Source: Muscardinus avellanarius (Eukaryota; Chordata; Mammalia; Rodentia; Gliridae). From it: DNA of 64,000 nucleotides. Positions 31,858 to 43,231 of this stretch are shown piece after piece (within the stretch, counting starts at the first letter, position 1; each line of letters opens with the position of its first letter). The stretch lies in NCBI GenBank assembly GCA_963383645.1, contig OY726569.1, positions 76,788,135-76,852,134 of the forward strand, in the 5' to 3' direction. Position numbers and translations under genes: made by a program. Below the pieces are notes generated by a model. The model was not told the DNA's origin. It saw only the letters and a list, made by a program, of their open reading frames with translations, and did not search any database.

Positions 31858-32508
31858 GGTGTCCCTCTGAGCCGAGCATGGTGGCGCATGCTTGTAATCT
31901 CCGTGCTTGGGAGGCGGAAACAGGAGGATCAAGCAGGTTCGAAGCCAGCCAGCCACGCTGGCTTAGGAGACCCTGTTTCCAAATAAAAAAGTATAAAATA
32001 GGTCTGGGAGTGTAGCCCCGGAAGTAGAAGTGTTTCCAGGAACCCCAATACCACCAAAAAAAAAAAAAGAAAAAGAAAAAAGAAAAGAAATGGTGTCCCT
32101 CTGGTATCCCCAATACTCCCTAGCTTGAGCATATTAGAGAAAACAAATGTCCCTTCTCTTTCTGTGCTTGGCTAATCTCACTTAACATAATGTTCTCCAG
32201 TTCTTTCCATCTTCTTACAAATGACATAATTTTGTTCTTCTTTATTGCTGAGTAGAATTCAGGAGAAACTTCAGTGAAGCCAGGAAGGCAAGGGGATGGG
32301 AGAGAGAAGGCTGAGGTTTATTAATGAAAATGCTACATACAACTATGTGTATACATGTGAATATAACATTCTTAACCTGGACACTCAGTATTGGGATGGA
32401 GGGAAATGGGGAGGTGGGGGGCACCAAGTACTGTGTGAGTGTATATGCTGGGTCAACATGATCTACATTGTGACGTGAGAGTGTAGTGCACCAATTAAAA
32501 AAATGATG
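31858..32508 (+). mobile_element. L1 3' end with inverted 5' part (twin-priming type)
   Basis: 32092-32262 is L1 in antisense (tctggtatccccaatactcc to attgctgagtagaattc). 32264-32508 is the next L1 segment in sense, ending gtagtgcaccaattaaaaa. The two parts are adjacent in the L1 map but opposite in strand, the mark of 5' inversion during insertion. A SINE sits in its left edge. Confidence 0.8.
31870..32085 (+). mobile_element. B1-dID SINE, young short-linker type
   Basis: Exact 18-bp target-site duplication agaaatggtgtccctctg (31852-31869; 32086-32103). Young markers include ggttcgaagccagccagcc and gtgtagccccggaag; A-rich tail with G interruptions. Confidence 0.95.
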
Positions 32509-32509
32509 A

Positions 32510-32828
32510 AGGGAAAGAGTCAACAACATATGAAAATGATATGAAATTTAAACTTCATATCCATAAATAAAGTTTTGCAGAGATGTGGTCATGCCCACTT
32601 GCTTACGTATTATCTGTGGCTACTTTTATACTCTAAGGGCAGGGTCAAGTGGCTGTGAGAGAGATTATATGGCCAGCAAAGCCAAAAATACTTGCTATCT
32701 CGCTCTTTACAGACATGTAACTTTTTTCCTGATCCTATCTAAGACCAATTGCATTTTTCAAAGCTGGGCTCCAGGCTCAAGGTCACCATGAGGAGACCAG
32801 GAGGCATAACTTGTGATTGGGTGCTGCT
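32510..32828. other. Intergenic, nothing recognised
   Basis: No repeat or gene named. Confidence 0.35.
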
Positions 32829-32831
32829 GTA

Positions 32832-33165
32832 TCTTGATTCTGGAATGTCCCCAAAGGCCCATGTGTTAGAAGCTTGGTCCCCATCTTGGCGCTATCAGGA
32901 GGTGGTGGAAACTTAGAGGTGGGGCCTAGTGGAGGTCATGGGGTGTGAGCCCTCGGTGAGGACTGTGGGGAGACCGTCCCTTTTGGTTTCTTTTTGCTTT
33001 TTGGCTCTGAGGTGAGAAGTTTTACTTTGCCATTTTCTTATCACTGTTACGATCTAACATGGTCCCCCAGAAGCCTAACAGCTGTGGGAGCCAAGATAAA
33101 CCTTTCCTCTTTCTAAGTCGATTAATTCAGCCATTTGTTATAGCAACAGAAAGCTAATGCAGGTG
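32832..33165 (+). mobile_element. MaLR-like LTR, sense
   Basis: ttgattctggaatgtccccaaagg start, agaggtggggcctagtgg, gggagccaagataaacctttcc and the end ttgttatagcaacagaaagctaatgca are the order of rodent MaLR-type solo LTRs. Confidence 0.78.
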
Positions 33166-33167
33166 CT

Positions 33168-33560
33168 GATGTGACACAGGGGAAAAATTTAAATCATTAT
33201 GAGCATTAGCAATAAATAGATATTTTTGTCATTCCAACTCCATGGAGCAAATGGCTTATGAAAAGCCAGAGAAGAAACTAATTACCTAAGCCTGAAGGAA
33301 AATAAAAGACTTCTGTTGTAGGAATACTCCTCACCATTGAATCCCTTCTTTCAGCTCCCTGTATTTTAGTGATTCTTTATAATAATAAAAACATACTCTT
33401 GTTCCAATAGCCAGTTAATTTCTGCCCCAAAGCATAGCATATGATTATTTCTGCCTTTATCTTAGTTCCAGAGCCACTGAGGATTCAGCAAGCAACACCT
33501 CTCCAACACTCATGTGTGCTCACCGCGTGGGTACTGTTGTAGTGTCTTACAATTTATCAG
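33168..33560. other. Intergenic, nothing recognised
   Basis: AT-rich sequence without gene signal. Confidence 0.35.
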
Positions 33561-33566
33561 AGGGGG

Positions 33567-33762
33567 CCGGGCACGGTGGCACACACCTGTGATCCTAGGA
33601 CTTGGGAGACGGAGACAGAAGGATTACAGCCTCAGCAACTTAGCAACACCCTTGGTAGCTCAACAGGAACCTGTTTCAGAAAACAGGGTGGGGGTATAGC
33701 TTAGAGGCACAATGTTCAATCCCCAGTACCACCCCATTCCAAAAAAAAAAAGAAAAAAAGAG
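33567..33762 (+). mobile_element. B1-dID SINE, intermediate, partly deleted
   Basis: gccgggcacggtggcacacacctg head; the B-box stretch is missing between agaaggattac and agcctcagcaac; the ID half is shortened (gtatagcttagaggcac). Confidence 0.85.
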
Positions 33763-33950
33763 TTTACCACAGAGAACAGACTTGACTCTCAGGCACTGTT
33801 GTCTCCTCTCCACACATAGTTTTTCTACAGCTGTTTTTTTTTAAGCATTTGTGTTTTATTTGTTGAATCTTGCTGGAATCTCGGCTTGTCTTATGAACTA
33901 TTATTCTTGCATCCAGCACAATATTGCAAACACTCAATAGCCCACTCAGA

Positions 33951-34142
33951 GCTGGGCGTGGTGGCGTGCACCTGTAATCTCAGTACTTGTGAGGCGGAGA
34001 CAGGAAGATTGCAGGTTCAAGGCCAGCCTCAGTAACTTAGTGAGACCTTGTTTATAAATAGTAAGTAAGTCAGTGAATAAGGCAAGGGAGTAGCTCAGAG
34101 ATAGAATGTCCCTGGGTCCAACCCCCAGTACCAAAACAAAAC
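33951..34142 (+). mobile_element. B1-dID SINE, intermediate
   Basis: Flanking 10-bp duplication agcccactca (33939-33948; 34143-34152). gctgggcgtggtggcgtgc head, ggttcaaggccagcc, and an ID half with ggagtagctcagagatag. Confidence 0.92.
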
Positions 34143-34149
34143 AGCCCAC

Positions 34150-34615
34150 TCAAGTTCCAGGAGAGCCTGTCTTCCAGGAACACCACTGGCCCTCTTGCAA
34201 GGCCCTCTTCTTGGCCTAAGAAAGATAAGCTGCTACCTGAATGTGAGCTTTTCCTCACTGTGAGTTTTCTGTTTTCTTCTTCTGTGCCGTTTCTTGTTGT
34301 TTTTCTTTTAAATTCCATAAGAAGTTTTCAACCCTCCCTGCTCCATTTGCTACTCAGGGAGCTTTCTCTCCGGATGTCTCTACCCCACATGTTCTTCTTA
34401 CTGTCGCCTGTGGGGAGGAGACCACTGGCCATGCTCAGCGCTGCCTGCAGCCAGCAGTTTTTCAGTCACTCTCACCTGAAATCAGGTTTCTTCCACTGAT
34501 GACCGTGAGTTACTCATGAGTGCTGATAGATGTGTGACTTCTGAACCAATTCCAGAAAGATCCTAGATGGAGGAGGCCCGTTGGGAGAAAGGAGACAGGA
34601 GAATGGCTGAGGCAG
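34150..34615. other. Intergenic, nothing recognised
   Basis: The 79-82 codon frames near 34.1-34.5 kb have no recognisable domain. Confidence 0.35.
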
Positions 34616-34619
34616 AATC

Positions 34620-34942
34620 CCACCCTGCAAGACTGGGAGGACTTGCCATGATGGAATGTGTCCCATGGTGTCCTGTGTGGGAGACCTGCCGCCCAGGGGA
34701 ATGGTGCTGGGGATTCCTACTGTAAATGCAGGGATGGGCTCCTCAACAGGAGGATCTCCATCCCTTCCCTCTGACACAATCAATCTTTTCATCTTCCTCC
34801 TTGTCTTCTGTGAGAGGATGCTCCTGGTAGGCAAGTGCCTCAATACTGGACTTCTCACCCCCCCCATAATAACAAATGAATTTCTTTCCTGTATGTGCCC
34901 TCTATTATATTCTAACAACACAAAATGGACTAAGATAATCAT
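34620..34942 (+). mobile_element. MaLR-like LTR, 3' part, sense
   Basis: The end aatgaatttctttcctgtatg, then tattctaacaacacaaaatgg and actaagataatc, is typical; the 5' part is diverged. The 136- and 142-codon frames here run through this repeat. Confidence 0.5.
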
Positions 34943-35034
34943 CTGTAGGTTCAGTTTATACCAAAAAACACATCACCTGACATATAATCCTGGCTGCATC
35001 TTACAAGTCTATAAAGCCAATATATTACCAAATA

Positions 35035-35112
35035 TGGAGTGGGAGATTGAGGTTCAGAACTGTTGAGTGACTTGCTGACGACACACAGCCGGGAAGCAGA
35101 CAGCTCCCATGC
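35035..35112 (-). mobile_element. MIR core, antisense
   Basis: gattgaggttcagaactgttgag, tgacttgctgacgacacacag, ccgggaagcagac matches the MIR core in antisense. Confidence 0.65.
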
Positions 35113-35129
35113 CTCCCTTCAGCCTTCTC

Positions 35130-35935
35130 CATCTCATTAAACGGCACTGCCATTGCTCTGGGTGCTCAGGACAAACACATTGGTGTGATTCTACTTCTCT
35201 TGTATCTTTAATCCAGGAGGCAACTCCTGCTGGCTCACTTTAAGGTAAACAAAGAGGCTCCACCATGCCCACCTATTCCAAGCCACCATCATCTCCTCCC
35301 TGGCCCATTGAGATATCTTTTTACCTAATCTCCCTGCCTCTGCCATTTCTTCCTGAAAGTTCATTTCCAGTACACAGGCAGGCTCCCTTTCATTGGGCAA
35401 CCCCTACTTCATTCCAAACATGAGTGGAAGTTCTCACAGGGCTCCCCTCTGCCCCCAGGCCACGTTGTCTCTCTGTGCTCATCTCCTGTCACTGGCTCCT
35501 CTGCCTCAGCAGCTTCTTTGCTGTTTCTTGCATAGTCAAGGCCTTTACCCTTGCTATTCCCTCTTCTTGGAATACTCTCATCCCAGGAAACTGCACTATT
35601 GACTCCCTCACCGCCTTTATGTCTTTGCTGAAATTTTGTCCTTGCAGTGAAGCTTGCCATTCCCATTTCCTTAACACCCTTTCTCACTCCCCTTTTCTCT
35701 CTACCCACCCGGTATTATTCACGGTCCCTGCTTTATTTTTCTCCATTGCACTACTCGGTGTTTTTTCTATGCCGCATATCTTGTTTACTGTCTGTCTCTT
35801 CTATGATAATATAAGCTTCCCAAGGGTGTGGCTTCTGTCTGTGGTATTCAGTGCCAGATCCCTAGTACTTTCCCTAGTACTGGCACATAATAAATGCTCA
35901 GTGAACTTTAATGCACAAATGAATGAAGTGTGCAA
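35130..35935 (+). mobile_element. L2 LINE 3' end, ~800 bp
   Basis: Order matches L2: ccattgctctgggtgctcagg, aatccaggaggcaactcctg, ccaagccaccatcatctcctcc, ttgctgaaattttgtccttgc, tcagtgccagatccctagt and the terminus ctggcacataataaatgctc. The 172-codon frame at 35424-35942 lies inside this relic and is not an independent gene. Confidence 0.8.
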
Positions 35936-35939
35936 TTCT

Positions 35940-37340
35940 TAGGACTCCAACTCCAAGCCTCGCTGCTCTTTTCAGATCCCCTCCATGTTCTTGGTTAATT
36001 TTCTCATGACGACACAAATATGAAATAACTCACTTAAGGAACTGCATGAAGAATGCATGTTCAGGGGAGGAGGCTGGCCCTTGATTTCTGATATTGGTTT
36101 GAGCATTGATATTCTATGATTAAAAATGTTGGTTTTGTGACACAAAATCCCACAGAGGATGAACTCCCCAGATATGTGGCCTTGGGCTGTGCCTGTTATC
36201 TCTTTGGTCATTAGCTCTTCCATTCACAAAATATAGAAGTTGGTAGACAATCATTATTCTCCTTTCCACATCAGAAATTCCATCATGTGGTCCATTGACT
36301 TAAATAAAATAACCTTCTTTTCGTGTGTGCTGCCTCTTTCTGAATATATATCAATAGATTAAGCTCTCTGCAGACCAGAACAAAGTTTTTTTTCTCTCTT
36401 GATTTATTTCCTAAGTGCAATTTAAAGTCCTAGGCGCAATGCCCATTCTCAGTTGTCTGTCCATATGCTTTCTTGGCCCCACTAAAGACAAATTTCATTG
36501 AACTCTGAGCTCTCCCTTAGTTTAATGACTGTTCTTTGAGAAAGAGGTTCAAAGAGGATAGTTCCTGTCACCAACATCAGAGGCCACTGCACCCCTGTAT
36601 GCAGGTGGCTGCATAGGGTTCCACCATTGTCATGCTGATCGATAGAGGCTTCTGTTCAGAAAAGTTAACACAGAGGTCAACATTACAGGCTGCCAAGGAA
36701 TAATAGAAATACGTGGGAAGTCTTAGGATTCTGTAGGCCAGAGTAAGGTCTCAAGTTGAAAAACCATCTTAAACAATGAGATCAACATTAAGATACATGC
36801 ACAAGGTTGGGACCACTTAGCTAGATCAATGTTGAGGGACTATGGTTTACTACGTAAGATGAGCAAAAAATGTATATGATGGGAAAAGAAACATCATTCC
36901 TTGAACTACAGCCTCATCGAGTTTAAGTGATAGGACCTTTGAAAACAAGTTTTAAATCTTGAGAGACCTCCAAAGACTGTGTTCTTGCTCCTTAATTTTT
37001 TTGTGTGTGTGGTACTGAGGCTAGAAATAGTCTCAGGACAAATTTTTAAGCCACTTTGTCCTATAATCCCAGATGTGGAACACTTCTAAAAACTTAAACT
37101 GAGCAACAAATATACTACTTATGGTAACTTTGAAATAATTATTATGTTTTCAGAATTGAAAACTTAGGATTTAAGAGGTTAGTCATCATTATTTATATAT
37201 GTAAGTAGGTATTAGTTTATTTCTCTTTAAGTAGGAGATAATTTAAAGATGATATTATATAAAAAAGCAGAATGTTATTTTCCTCAGAGGGACATTTCAT
37301 CAATTTTATTGAAAAAAATATGTATTAAAAAGAGCTAATG
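35940..37340. other. 1.4 kb intergenic, nothing firm
   Basis: A trace of an ID-like 3' end (tgtggtactgaggctag) at ~36995-37030 is too short to call. No gene signal. Confidence 0.4.
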
Positions 37341-37344
37341 CTGG

Positions 37345-37554
37345 GGGTTGGGCCTGGTGGAGCACTCTTATAATCCCACCATTTGGGAGGCTTAGACCAG
37401 AGGATTGCGGTTCATGGACAGCCTCAGATACTTAATGAGGCCCTCTGCAACTTAGTGAGACCCTGTTCTAAAATAAAGAATAAAAAATAGGGCAGAGGGT
37501 ATAGCTTGGAGGTCAAATGCCCCTAGATTCCATCCCCAGACCCGAAAAAGAAAA
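37345..37554 (+). mobile_element. B1-dID SINE, intermediate
   Basis: Flanked by a 17-bp duplication with one mismatch (aaaagagctaatgctgg 37328-37344; aaaagagctagtgctgg 37555-37571). cttcatgg-type middle (ggttcatggacagcctc), as at 28.3 kb. Confidence 0.92.
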
Positions 37555-37577
37555 AAAAGAGCTAGTGCTGGAGTGAT

Positions 37578-37745
37578 GGCTGTGGTGGTGCACATCTGTC
37601 ATCCTAGTACTTGGGGGGCTGAGATGGGGAGGGGGGAATTGCAAGGTCAAAAACAGCCTCAGCAACTTAGCAAGGCCCTCAACAAAAATAGGGCGGGGGA
37701 TATAGCTCAGAGGTAGAACACTCTTGGTCCATCCTCAGTCCCCCC
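37578..37745 (+). mobile_element. B1-dID SINE, older, shortened
   Basis: gtggtggtgcacatctgtc head; linker shortened to caacaaaaatagg; ID half with gatatagctcagaggtag, and no A tail before the (CA)n. Confidence 0.82.
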
Positions 37746-37749
37746 CCAC

Positions 37750-37750
37750 T

Positions 37751-37782
<32 letters not shown>

Positions 37783-37797
37783 CACACACACACACAT
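37750..37797. repeat. (CA)n microsatellite
   Basis: About 22 CA units with one CG, at the tail position of the preceding SINE. Confidence 0.93.
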
Positions 37798-37859
37798 ATT
37801 CTCTCTCTCTGTGAAAACATAAATGCATACACAAAACACACACTTATAGCTTTCATTTA

Positions 37860-39338
37860 ATGCACCAAATAATGGACTAAGTCCCAACTGTATAAACTTT
37901 TCTTCAGGAAATTAGAGGATACAAAGATATAAAAATCTATATGCCCTGACTCTAGGAAGTTTATATTTTGAAGGAGGGGGAAAAAAAACTAGAATTTATC
38001 ACAGCCTATGATTTGTGTCAAAAAGGTTACAAGTCAAGAGTTGTGCAGAGAATAATACCATTGTGAGAAATCCAGAGTTCCCCGGAGGAGGGGCTTGTAG
38101 GGAGACCCCGACAAATGGGGAGAATTTAGGTCAATTCCCATAAGGTCCAGGCTTCTGTTTGCATTCAGAAACGTTCCTGTTTGCAGATTTCAGCTCATGT
38201 GCAACTTTTCTGGCACTCAGCCATCACCTAAGATGAAGTTCGTGGCCAGTGTCGGTCTGTGGAAAAGAATGCAACTGGGTGACAGCCAGAACAAATGGAA
38301 TCCTCTAGGGCAGAGAGAAAAATAGAGAGGAAAGGAAATGGCAGGGTCCCAGGAACTGCCGATGGGAAAGGGTGGGAGAGAGGACGACTGGCAGAGCCTA
38401 TGACGTGTTGCTCATTGTCAACTGTCCAGCCTTCCGGGTGTCACCTGAGGACACTGGCACAATTAACATGCAACCAGACACACACAGTGGCCACACAGTT
38501 TGGCTTGGTTGGCGGCGTCAGTTGAGTCCTCAACAAAAGCAGTTTCAGTTGCGGATACTGTGCCAGGCTTTCAGAGAAAAAGAATAAATGACGCTGCTGT
38601 GACAAGCTGTTCCACCGTAGCAACAATAGTTTGGACTTCCAACACTGCCTGTCAACCAGCCCTTAAAATACATCTTCATTTGTTCATATTCACTTGCAGC
38701 TGGGAAAGAAGCAACATTAAAGACTTTCCCGTACATCAAAGGCCATAGTTTCCTACCTTTCACACAGTTACACCTTACCCTAAGCCCTCATTCTGCCAAA
38801 AAAAAAAAAACTCTCAAATTCAAATGCACTGAGAGTTAAGAAGAATCCCTTTCTTTTATTTGTGTTCGGTGTACATATTTCTATGGGAAATACAGAAACG
38901 AGGTTATTTCCTGTATGCATGCATTTCAGTTCCATAAAGATTTACTAACCACCTACAAAATTTCAAGCATTAAACTAGTTGATGGGGATAAAAAGAGGAA
39001 ACTGTTGCAAATCCACACTTTTCATTTGAGTTGTTTTAATGCACTAGAGGCAGCAGAAACCATATGACAATATGCCTGGAAGGCCAGGGTAGGAGACAGT
39101 GAGACACTATTGTCCCTTGCCCCTCATTTCATGCATTGGAGACATGACCAGGTTCATACCTGGTCAATCATCAAAGAAGCTGATGAGAGAATGGTGTCCT
39201 ATTTTCCAGATAAGAGCATAGCATTTTTAACTCTGATGCACTGATTTGTATGCAGTCCTTCTAACTCTCTATTGGTCTCCTATGATGGCTATGATAAATT
39301 GTGGCTAAAGTGTATGATTAGCACGTGGCTTAGCTGAG
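37860..39338. other. 1.5 kb unique sequence, candidate conserved noncoding DNA
   Basis: No repeats recognised. The segment 38200-38730 has CpGs outside SINEs, several open frames on both strands (up to 82 codons) and an RFX-like half site (gtagcaac, 38617-38624). No frame looks like a known protein. Confidence 0.4.
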
Positions 39339-39342
39339 TTTT

Positions 39343-39655
39343 CTGTAGTAGCTGTTTCCAAAACACCTGATAAGCACATCTTAGGGGAGGAAATATTTAT
39401 TTGGCCCACAGTTTTAGAGGTTTAGACCTTGGTCTGTTAGCTCCAAAACATAAACCATGGAGACAAGACACATGGCAGAGGAAAACTATTCTTTGTCATG
39501 GCAGCTGGAAGGAGAGGGGGAAGGTCAGCAACAGACACAGTCCCTGACCATGCTCCCAAGATCCCTTCTCCAACCATGCCCCCTCCCACCTGAATTTGGC
39601 TGCATTGACTAACACATGAACTTTGGGAGACATTTTAAATCCAAACAACAGCATG
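39343..39655 (-). mobile_element. MaLR-like LTR, antisense
   Basis: gaggaaatatttatttggccc, acagttttagaggtttagacc, tgaactttgggagacattttaaatcc; same type as at 9.1 and 24.2 kb. Confidence 0.65.
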
Positions 39656-39700
39656 TGCCAAGGCCTGGATTCCATCCCAAACACTGAAAAAAAATAATAA
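39656..39700 (+). mobile_element. ID 3' fragment
   Basis: catgtgccaaggcctggattcc, then catcccaaacactg and an A-rich tail, is the second half of an ID unit abutting the LTR. Confidence 0.6.
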
Positions 39701-39704
39701 AAAT

Positions 39705-40200
39705 AGTGACTTTCAATGACACAAATTTCTCCTCTCTCAGTTCTGTAGGTTAGAAAATCTAACACAGGTCTTACTGGAATAACGTGAAGATGCTGATGGA
39801 CCCTGTCCTTTCTGGAGCCTCTGGAGGAGAATTTAATTCTTCCCTTTTCTGGCTTTTAGAGACTTCTGCCCTCCCTGGGCCTTGTCATCTTTCCTCTTCA
39901 AAACAAGCAACATCAAGTAGCCCCCATCTCATATAGCATCATCCTGGCCGTTTTCTCCTCCATCTTCCACTTTTAAGGACTACTGTAATGACATTGAGCC
40001 CACCCACCGGGATGATCCAGGATAGACATATTGTTTTTTAAGAACAGCTGATTAACAACCTTAACTTTGTACAACCTTAATTCCCTTTTGCCATGTAACC
40101 TGACATATTCACAGGTTCTGGGAATTAGGGTGTGCTTATCCTGTCCTTGGGGAAGGATACCAGCCACGTACTCTTGTCCAGGTTCTAAAGCCACTGATGG
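39705..40200 (-). mobile_element. MLT1-family LTR, antisense, near complete
   Basis: agttctgtaggttagaaaatc, ttctggagcctctggaggag, cttccacttttaaggac, cccacccaccgggatgatcc, tgattaacaaccttaac, ccatgtaacctgacatattc follow MLT1 antisense order closely. Confidence 0.85.
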
Positions 40201-40349
40201 CTAGGGGTTAGCACTCTGGGCTCAGGGGAGGAGGACTACCCAGCATGTAGAGTGACCTCCTATCACCAGGCTCTGTGCAGCTGAGGTTTCTGAGTCAAGG
40301 GAGGAAGGATGGGCACCCTGTTCTGGGAAAACATTGCTCATCTGGTAAT

Positions 40350-40515
40350 AAAGACATTTGGATTTTAGTGTCTCTTCTGTAAATAGGCAGCTGTAGGCAA
40401 ATTGTTGAATGGCTCTGGGCCTCCAATTCCTCCTCTGTGAAGTGACAGTGGTAGATTAGATGTCCTCAAAGCCTCTTTCCATTTCCAGCTCTCCTTGGCT
40501 CTCTAATTCTCAGGG
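40350..40515 (+). mobile_element. MIR-superfamily SINE
   Basis: gtaggcaaattgttgaatggc, tctgggcctccaattcctcc and tagattagatgtcctcaaag follow the MIR core and its 3' part. Confidence 0.6.
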
Positions 40516-40519
40516 AATG

Positions 40520-42075
40520 TACTGAGTATGTAGGAAAGCTGGCTTGTTGAAAATGCTGGGATAATGCACAAGATGTCTCGTATACAACTTGCAGTCCTTT
40601 GTACCCTTTCAACTCTCCTGAGCACAACCCCATTATCCCATCCCTGGTGATGGTGCATGTACATCACCCCCCTCCATCTTTTTTCCTAATTTGGAAATTA
40701 TGCTGAAAGAGTCCTGCCTGGGAATTAAATGAATTAAAGATAAAGTTGTGGCTCTATGGTTGAAAGAAAGCTTTAAGAAAATCTACTTGGAGATGTATGA
40801 GGTCACATATAATTGAAAGTGAGCCTGCTAGAGTGACTTGAGAAGGGTAATCCAGGCTTTCAAAGCTGGCATTGTGAGTAAGAAACTTGAGCCTAAAAAG
40901 AAATCCCAAGTATGTGGATCATTAGACAACTTCCTTCCTCACCACCATTTTTTTCCCTTTAATCAAAGGATTATACATATGCAAGTAACTGAATCACCTC
41001 TTCTTCTCTCTTTTCCCCCCGTTAATCACAACTGAGAGGCGAGTTTCCAGCTAAGCATTAAATTGGGTCAACAGCTAACACAGCATGAGTATAGACAGCA
41101 GGGACGGCAAGTGGTACGTGCACAGGAAATCAGCAACACAGTGCTGCCAGCATCGATAAGCCGTTGAATAGTGTGAGGGCCCTATTAAGACTGAAAGAAA
41201 TAAAAGATGAGAGGAAATATGGTACCAGCAGCTGATAAACATTCCTGCATTATGAAAGCATTAGTTTCGCTTAATGGCTTCTAATGCCTCAAGTATAATC
41301 TCCCATGGTAACCTATATCCCTCAGAGCAGGTCTAAAAAACACCTAGAAAATGTCACCCTTGCAGCTGCTCAAAAGAGAGCTATGCAGTTGTGGGAAAAC
41401 CTGAAAACATTAGGTATGGCAGGTGTACCAGGTTGTATCCAGGTTGTATGATTGAAGGAAGCTATAGAAAAGACATCCTTGACTCTGGTGTATGCTGTTA
41501 GATTTCATCAAGAGTGTAAACGTAAATGTGCCAGCTTCAAAAAGGTAGGTATTTCAGGCTCAAGTGTTTAGAACTATTTGGGACTCTTTATTGCTACTAA
41601 ACAGCAGGGTTTCCTCACCATGAAACAGTGTTCATACCCAGATAGGATAGCCCATACCATTGGTGGTTATGCCTAGATCTTCCCTAGAAATTCTGAGGGA
41701 GAAGGTTATTCCTTATCATACTATAACCAGTTAGGGCTGTACCAGATGGTCATTTTCTTCAGGAAAACCTGTAGTGACCAGGGTGATACATTTTAAGAAG
41801 TTCTAGCATCAATCTCTGCTGATCCAGAAATATCTTCCATCTTTGACTTAAGATGTAGGACCACACTCTGCTTGAGCCTATTAAGTCAAGTGAGGTTGGA
41901 ACTCAGGTGAATGTCTATGGACTCTTAAGCTACAGGAATGTAGCATCCCAACCTTGGAGTTCTGTTCCTGCTCTGCTGACTGACTAAGCCCAGCCTCACC
42001 ACTAATACCACTCCAGCCTTCACAATGCCTCTGGGAGTGACCCAAAAACCACAGGAACTGGTTCTTTTCTTCAGG
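40520..42075. other. 1.55 kb unique sequence, no gene seen
   Basis: 41000-41330 is balanced sequence with TAAT/ATTA cores and isolated CpGs (gttaatcacaactgag, ttagtttcgcttaatgg); it may be conserved noncoding DNA. The rest is unremarkable. Confidence 0.4.
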
Positions 42076-42081
42076 TCCAAG

Positions 42082-42532
42082 GCTTACACAACAGATAAAA
42101 TGATGGCCCCAAAGATGTCCATATCTGAATGCCAGAACCTGGGTCTATATTACCTTTTATAATAGAAAGGACTTTACATACTTAAGTCAAGATAAAATAT
42201 TCTGAATTATCTAGGTGGGTCCAATGTAATCAATTAGAAGGTGACAGGAAGGACAAAGTCAGAAAAGGAGTTAGAATGATGGAAGAGTGATGTGGGCCCA
42301 AATCAAAGAATGTGGGCTGTCTCTAGAAGCTAATAAAAACCAATCAATTCTCTGTTATAAAATCTAGAGGATTGCTTCTTGGTCATTTGGCAGAAATCAA
42401 GTATAAAATATAGAAGAACTTAGCCCTGATATACACTTTGGATTTCTGACCATCAGTAAGAAGTAAATTCATGTTGATTTAAGTCATTAAGTCTGTGATA
42501 ATTTGCTATAGGAGAACGGGGAAACTAATACA
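42082..42532 (+). mobile_element. MLT1-family LTR, sense, near complete
   Basis: aaaatgatggccccaaagatgtcc, gaattatctaggtgggtcc, ggatttctgaccatcagtaag and the end gtgataatttgctataggag with aaactaatacag. About 450 bp, diverged. Confidence 0.85.
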
Positions 42533-42539
42533 GCTACCT

Positions 42540-43074
42540 TGTTCCATTCCTCAAGACGAACCACTTTCTGTACTAACAGGAATACATATATTCTCTTCCT
42601 TCAAAAGAAAATTTACCCTCACCAGAGTAAAAGTTTGCCACCCTGGTTCCAACAGATGCCACAAAGTAGCATCAACTTTGTGCAAGCCATCTTGTCTGCC
42701 ATGAAATTTGCTTTCATATTATAATTATCAAAATGCTTTTTGTCTCATGGCATGGTGGTTGCATTTGGAAGACAGGATTACTATTTTTATTATTCTGATT
42801 TTCTAAAATTATCTTTAATGAGCGCATTAATTTTGTGACTAAGTGACATAAGAATTAAAAATGTTAAAGGAATGAAGAAATTCATCATTGCTGGGTGCTG
42901 TAGTCTGTGTTATCTAGCCGCTAATGAGAACATGAGTGTTGTTTGCCCAAAGAGAAGGTAGAAGAAAAAAATAGTAGTCTTCCAAGTGAAAGAAATGAAA
43001 TATTGTTTTTACCTGAAACATTACACAAGAATAAATGCTGCCTGTGGATTTTAGGTTGTCATTAGTTTAACAGT
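42540..43074. other. Intergenic, nothing recognised
   Basis: 61-69 codon frames overlap at 42.5-42.7 kb, no domain. Confidence 0.35.
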
Positions 43075-43231
43075 GGTACTGTAGTAGGCAGAATTCTAGG
43101 ATGGCCCCCAAGGATGTACATGCTCTGCATCGATGGAAGCTTTTGGTTCTGTGATTAGGTATGTTTAGATGGCACAGATTTTATGGCAGGGAGATTATTT
43201 GGTGGGCCTGGTCTAATCACACGGCCTTTTT

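Noticed and set aside
34514..35066. Opposed 136- and 142-codon frames near 34.5-35.1 kb
   Set aside because: They cross a MaLR-like LTR end and show no domain; overlapping both strands suggests composition.
35424..35942. 172-codon open frame that might be a gene
   Set aside because: It lies wholly in an L2 3' relic. Most of that part of L2 is 3' untranslated sequence, and the frame is a chance opening.
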